Assembly: GCA_052388135.1 (NCBI GenBank)
Contig: JBQTIM010000149.1
Location: forward strand, 1 to 14,627
Reading direction: 5' to 3'
Length of the DNA: 14,627 bases
From: JBQTIM01 sp052388135
GTDB lineage: Bacteria > Elusimicrobiota > Elusimicrobia > FEN-1173
In this document: piece by piece, positions 12,351 to 14,627 of the stretch
Layout of the letters: each line of letters opens with the position of its first letter
How positions within the stretch are numbered: the first letter of the stretch is position 1
Translations under genes and position numbers: made by a program
The notes under the pieces: model-generated
Databases searched by the model: none
Seen by the model: the letters and a program-made list of their open reading frames with translations, nothing else
What the model was told of the DNA's origin: nothing

Positions 12351-12731
12351 CTACTTTCCGGAACGATCGCCCAGCAATTCCTCGACGGCGGCCAGGAACT
12401 TGGCGGGGGCCAGCGGCTTCCCCATGAAGAGGTCGGCGCCGGCCTGGTGGGCCTGCTTGTGATCGGCGGGGAAGTTCTTGGCCGAGATGATGAACACCTT
12501 GATGCCCTGGGTGGCCGGGTCCGATTTGATGGTCTGGCAGACGCCGATGCCGTGGATCTCGGGCAGCATGAGGTCCAAAACCATGAGCGCCGGGTTCTTG
12601 GCCCGGGCCGTCTCCACCGCCGAGCGGCCGTTGTCGGCGGTCAGCACGGCGTAGCCGGCCCCCTCCAAAATGAGCTTGAGGAAATCGGCCACCACGCGGT
12701 CGTCCTCCACCACCAAAACGGTCGGCTTCAT
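12351..12731 (-). CDS. Single-domain response regulator (receiver domain only)
   Basis: The protein has 126 residues made of one CheY-like receiver domain. The acidic pocket is E9-D10-D11 in VLVVEDD, the phospho-acceptor is D53 in LMVLDLMLPEIHG, the switch residue is S83 in VFIISAKN, and the lysine is K105 in FMGKP. No DNA-binding or enzymatic output domain follows, so it probably acts by protein contact or as a phosphorelay intermediate. Its ATG overlaps the rpe stop (ATGA), so it is the last gene of the PASTA-rpe operon. No histidine kinase is in the window. Confidence 0.92.
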   Translation of the reverse strand: MKPTVLVVEDDRVVADFLKLILEGAGYAVLTADNGRSAVETARAKNPALMVLDLMLPEIHGIGVCQTIKSDPATQGIKVFIISAKNFPADHKQAHQAGADLFMGKPLAPAKFLAAVEELLGDRSGK

Positions 12732-13408
12732 AGGACGGGCGCGGCGGCGCGCTCCCGCAGGCGGCGCAGGGCCGCCGCCGGCCGCGGGTCGCCGAAGATG
12801 GCGCTGCCGGCCACCAGGGCGTCGGCCCCGGCGCGCACGGCCAGGGGCGCCGTGTCGGCGTTGATGCCGCCGTCCACCTCGATCCACAATTTTTTCCCGC
12901 GCCGCCGCAGTTCCTTCCTCAACCACGACACCTTGGGCAGCATGTCGGGCATGAAGGCCTGTCCGCCGAAGCCCGGCTCCACGGTCATGATCAGCACCAG
13001 ATCCAAATCCTTCAAATAGGGCGCCAGCTTTTGGACGGGGGTGCGCGGCCGGACGGAAAGGCCGGCCCGGCAGCCGCTCTTCTTGATGAGGCGGAGCGTT
13101 TCCGCCGGGCGGCGGCAGGCCTCGAGGTGCGCCGTCAAGAGCCAGGCGCCGGCCGCGGCGAAAGAGGGAATGTATTTTTCCGGATGGTCGATCATGAGGT
13201 GGACGTCCTGGGGCAGGCGCGAATGCTTCTTAAGGCCCTTCACCACCACGGGACCCACGGTCAGGTTGGGAACGAAATGGCCGTCCATGACGTCCACGTG
13301 CAGCCAGTCGGCGCCGGCCTTCTCCACCACGGCGGCCTCTTCCGCCAAGCGGGCGAAATCCGCGGAAAGGATCGAGGGCGCGATGCGCAGGCTGCCGTCG
13401 GGTTTCAT
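12728..13408 (-). CDS. rpe: Ribulose-phosphate 3-epimerase
   Basis: The protein has 226 residues, full length for the family. It interconverts ribulose 5-phosphate and xylulose 5-phosphate in the pentose phosphate pathway, in the cytoplasm. Motifs of the metal-dependent TIM barrel are complete: APSILSADF at about 10-18, H37 and D39 in LHVDVMDGHFVPN, H70 in DVHLMID, VEPGFGGQAFM at about 143-153, D179 in WIEVDGGINADT, and a phosphate-binding AGSAIFG near the C-terminus. The usual NPxTP after the central barrel strand reads RPRTP, a variation I regard as tolerated. The ATG overlaps the stop of the PASTA gene by four bases (ATGA), and its own stop overlaps the response-regulator start. Confidence 0.95.
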   Translation of the reverse strand: MKPDGSLRIAPSILSADFARLAEEAAVVEKAGADWLHVDVMDGHFVPNLTVGPVVVKGLKKHSRLPQDVHLMIDHPEKYIPSFAAAGAWLLTAHLEACRRPAETLRLIKKSGCRAGLSVRPRTPVQKLAPYLKDLDLVLIMTVEPGFGGQAFMPDMLPKVSWLRKELRRRGKKLWIEVDGGINADTAPLAVRAGADALVAGSAIFGDPRPAAALRRLRERAAAPVL

Positions 13409-14463
13409 TCCAGGGGCTTCTCCTCCACCAGGGTGCCGTTGATGAAAATCTGCACCGTCGCCTCGCCTTGGACCATCACCGGGGCCTCCACGCCGCCGCC
13501 GGCCTCCTGCATGCCGCGGTAGATTTCCCGCTCGCCCCGCTCGTCGCGGAGCATGAGGCGGACCTGGACTTTCTCCGATCCTTCCGGCACCCGGTAGCGG
13601 ACCACCCGCGGGGCGCCCAGGCTCACGGTGGACTTGCTGACCACGAACTGGACGGAGGCCGGCTCCTTGAGCGTCGCGTCGGGCAAGGGCGACTGGCGCA
13701 GGATGTAGCCCGGCACGGCTTCCGACGAAATCACTTCCCGCACCTCGGCCTTCACGGCCTCTTTGTCCGCCCATTCCAAAGCGCGGCTCAAAGGCTGGTT
13801 GACGAAGTTGGGCATGAGCTTCAGGCCTTCGGGCGGCGGGCCTTTGGACACCGTCAGGTCCACCATCTGCCCGCGGCCGAGAACGGCGCCGGGGGGCGGG
13901 TCCTGCTCCACCACCCAGCCGGTTTCCAAAGCCTGGGAATAAACCTCCGACACCGCGCCCAGGGACAACCCGGCGGAGCGCAGCTGGTTCTGGGCCTCTT
14001 GCAGGGGCTTCTCGCCCAGCTCGGGCACGAAGACCACCTGTCCGCCGCTGGAAAGCGTGACGCGCACCGTCTTGCCCTCGCGCACTTTCAGGCCCGCGGG
14101 AGGCGACTGGCGCAGGACGCTTCCGGCGGGCAGCGCGTCGTTGAACTCCACGCCCTCCTTGGCCAGGGACAGCCCGGCCGGCGAAAGGGCGTCCAGCGCC
14201 TGCTCCAGGGTTTTTCCCTTCAAGTCGGGCACGGCCACTTCCTTGCGCATGTGGATGACGGATTCCAGGACGCTGAAAAAAGCCGCGGCCGTGACGCCGA
14301 GGAAAACCAGGGCCGCCAAAACCCAGGGCCAGCGGCGGGACGAGGCCGTGCGCACGGACGGCCCCACGCGCTCCGCCAGCGCCCGCAGGCGGTCGGAGGA
14401 GACCAGCCCGGAAGGTTTGTCGGAGATGGGGTCCGGCGGAGGAGGAGGCTCTAAGGGTTCCAT
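13405..14463 (-). CDS. Kinase-less PASTA-domain membrane protein
   Basis: The protein has 352 residues. A short Pro-rich cytoplasmic N-terminus (about 1-44, with LEPPPPPDP) precedes one transmembrane helix at about 45-66 (WPWVLAALVFLGVTAAAFFSVL). Three PASTA repeats follow outside the membrane at about 74-140, 142-208 and 214-280; each has the order VPxLxGKxLxxAxxxLxxAGL, a central VLRQSPPAG or VVEQDPPPG or ILRQSPLPD turn, and a VxVTxSxG end. The last 70 residues form a beta-rich C-terminal domain ending VQIFINGTLVEEKPLE. PASTA domains bind muropeptides or septal cell wall and usually sit on Ser/Thr kinases or PBPs; neither domain is present. ATG 14463 is preferred over the in-frame ATG 14514 because the extra 17 residues are low-complexity Arg/Gly and a -10 box ends only three bases before 14514. 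It overlaps rpe by ATGA. Confidence 0.87.
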   Translation of the reverse strand: MEPLEPPPPPDPISDKPSGLVSSDRLRALAERVGPSVRTASSRRWPWVLAALVFLGVTAAAFFSVLESVIHMRKEVAVPDLKGKTLEQALDALSPAGLSLAKEGVEFNDALPAGSVLRQSPPAGLKVREGKTVRVTLSSGGQVVFVPELGEKPLQEAQNQLRSAGLSLGAVSEVYSQALETGWVVEQDPPPGAVLGRGQMVDLTVSKGPPPEGLKLMPNFVNQPLSRALEWADKEAVKAEVREVISSEAVPGYILRQSPLPDATLKEPASVQFVVSKSTVSLGAPRVVRYRVPEGSEKVQVRLMLRDERGEREIYRGMQEAGGGVEAPVMVQGEATVQIFINGTLVEEKPLE

Positions 14464-14517
14464 GAATCGTCGCCCGCGGCGGCCGGGCGGGCCCGCGGCG
14501 AAGCGAAGCGCCATCTT

Positions 14518-14523
14518 ATCATA
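14518..14523 (-). promoter_or_regulatory. Possible -10 box upstream of the PASTA-rpe operon
   Basis: On the minus strand TATGAT (14523-14518) matches five of six bases of the -10 consensus and lies in the only AT-rich patch of this end of the window. No good -35 is found at 16-18 bases, so the promoter would be weak or activator-dependent. It would give a leader of about 45-50 bases to ATG 14463. Confidence 0.35.
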
Positions 14524-14574
14524 TTTGATCCGGAGCGGTTCCCGGCGCGGCCGCCGCCCGCGCGCCGGCGGGAG

Positions 14575-14592
14575 GCGGGGTTTTTACCCCGC
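14575..14592. other. Small hairpin at the right edge
   Basis: GCGGGGT (14575-14581) and ACCCCGC (14586-14592) pair around a TTTT loop. It lies upstream of the PASTA operon and may end a minus-strand gene lying outside the window, but no T-run follows on either strand. Nothing else could be supported between 14524 and 14627. Confidence 0.3.
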
Positions 14593-14627
14593 ACATGGGG
14601 CGCGGGGCCGAAGCCGGCCCGCCCGGC

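Noticed and set aside
14524..14627. A minus-strand frame open to the right edge and ending within the -10 box at 14518-14523
   Set aside because: About 35 codons of Ala/Pro/Gly/Arg with no recognisable motif; in DNA this GC-rich an open frame of that length is expected by chance.

Overview
The window is GC-rich DNA (roughly two thirds G+C by eye) from a diderm bacterium. It encodes outer-membrane beta-barrels, an OmpA-like protein and exported proteins with signal peptides. The mix of a FlgD/type-A-sorting-like C-terminal domain next to a PorV-like protein, a GC-rich standard housekeeping set and many unrecognised exported proteins would fit a high-GC member of Elusimicrobiota or a neighbouring phylum. 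That placement is an inference; no rRNA or full marker set is present. No tRNA, rRNA, CRISPR array, transposase, integrase or phage gene was found, and no stretch longer than 300 bases lacks a gene.

Layout. (A) 1-3006, plus strand: the tail of an exported protein ending in a YPNPF/FlgD-Ig-like domain, a PorV-like barrel fused to TPRs, and a periplasmic protein with a degenerate OmpA-like C-terminus, packed with 1-nt spacing or overlap. (B) 3044-7404, plus strand: a predicted metal (probably zinc) acquisition operon. It begins with a sigma70-type promoter (TTGACA-17-TAGACT) overlapped by a 12-bp-arm palindrome, then a small His/Cys-rich exported protein, an outer-membrane barrel with a His-containing loop, and a ZnuA-, ZnuC- and ZnuB-like ABC transporter. 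(C) 8953-7436, minus strand: an unrecognised protein with two membrane helices, driven by a promoter placed so that the transcript would be leaderless. (D) 9033-12314, plus strand: the conserved ribosome-biogenesis cluster rpsP-khpA-rimM-trmD-rplS, an intrinsic terminator, then rnhB-yraN. Within it, rimM keeps only its C-terminal PRC-barrel, and an inverted array of GTGAATN repeats sits where the start of the gene would be. (E) 14463-12351, minus strand: a kinase-less PASTA membrane protein, rpe and a single-domain response regulator, joined by ATGA overlaps.

How the genes work together. Block B would carry metal across both membranes: barrel in the outer membrane, binding protein in the periplasm, ABC pump in the inner membrane, with the small His/Cys protein as a possible metal buffer or sensor. 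Block D makes and matures ribosomal components (S16, L19, tRNA m1G37 methylation, 30S maturation) and removes ribonucleotides from DNA. Block A may be a cargo plus outer-membrane shuttle unit resembling part of a type IX secretion system. Block E echoes the Firmicutes prkC-rsgA-rpe neighbourhood, but without a kinase.

Points most worth a second look: the truncated rimM with the repeat beside it, the palindrome-controlled metal operon with its small His/Cys protein, two promoters with identical leaderless geometry, an RNase HII whose GRG motif reads GVG, and the kinase-less PASTA gene beside rpe.
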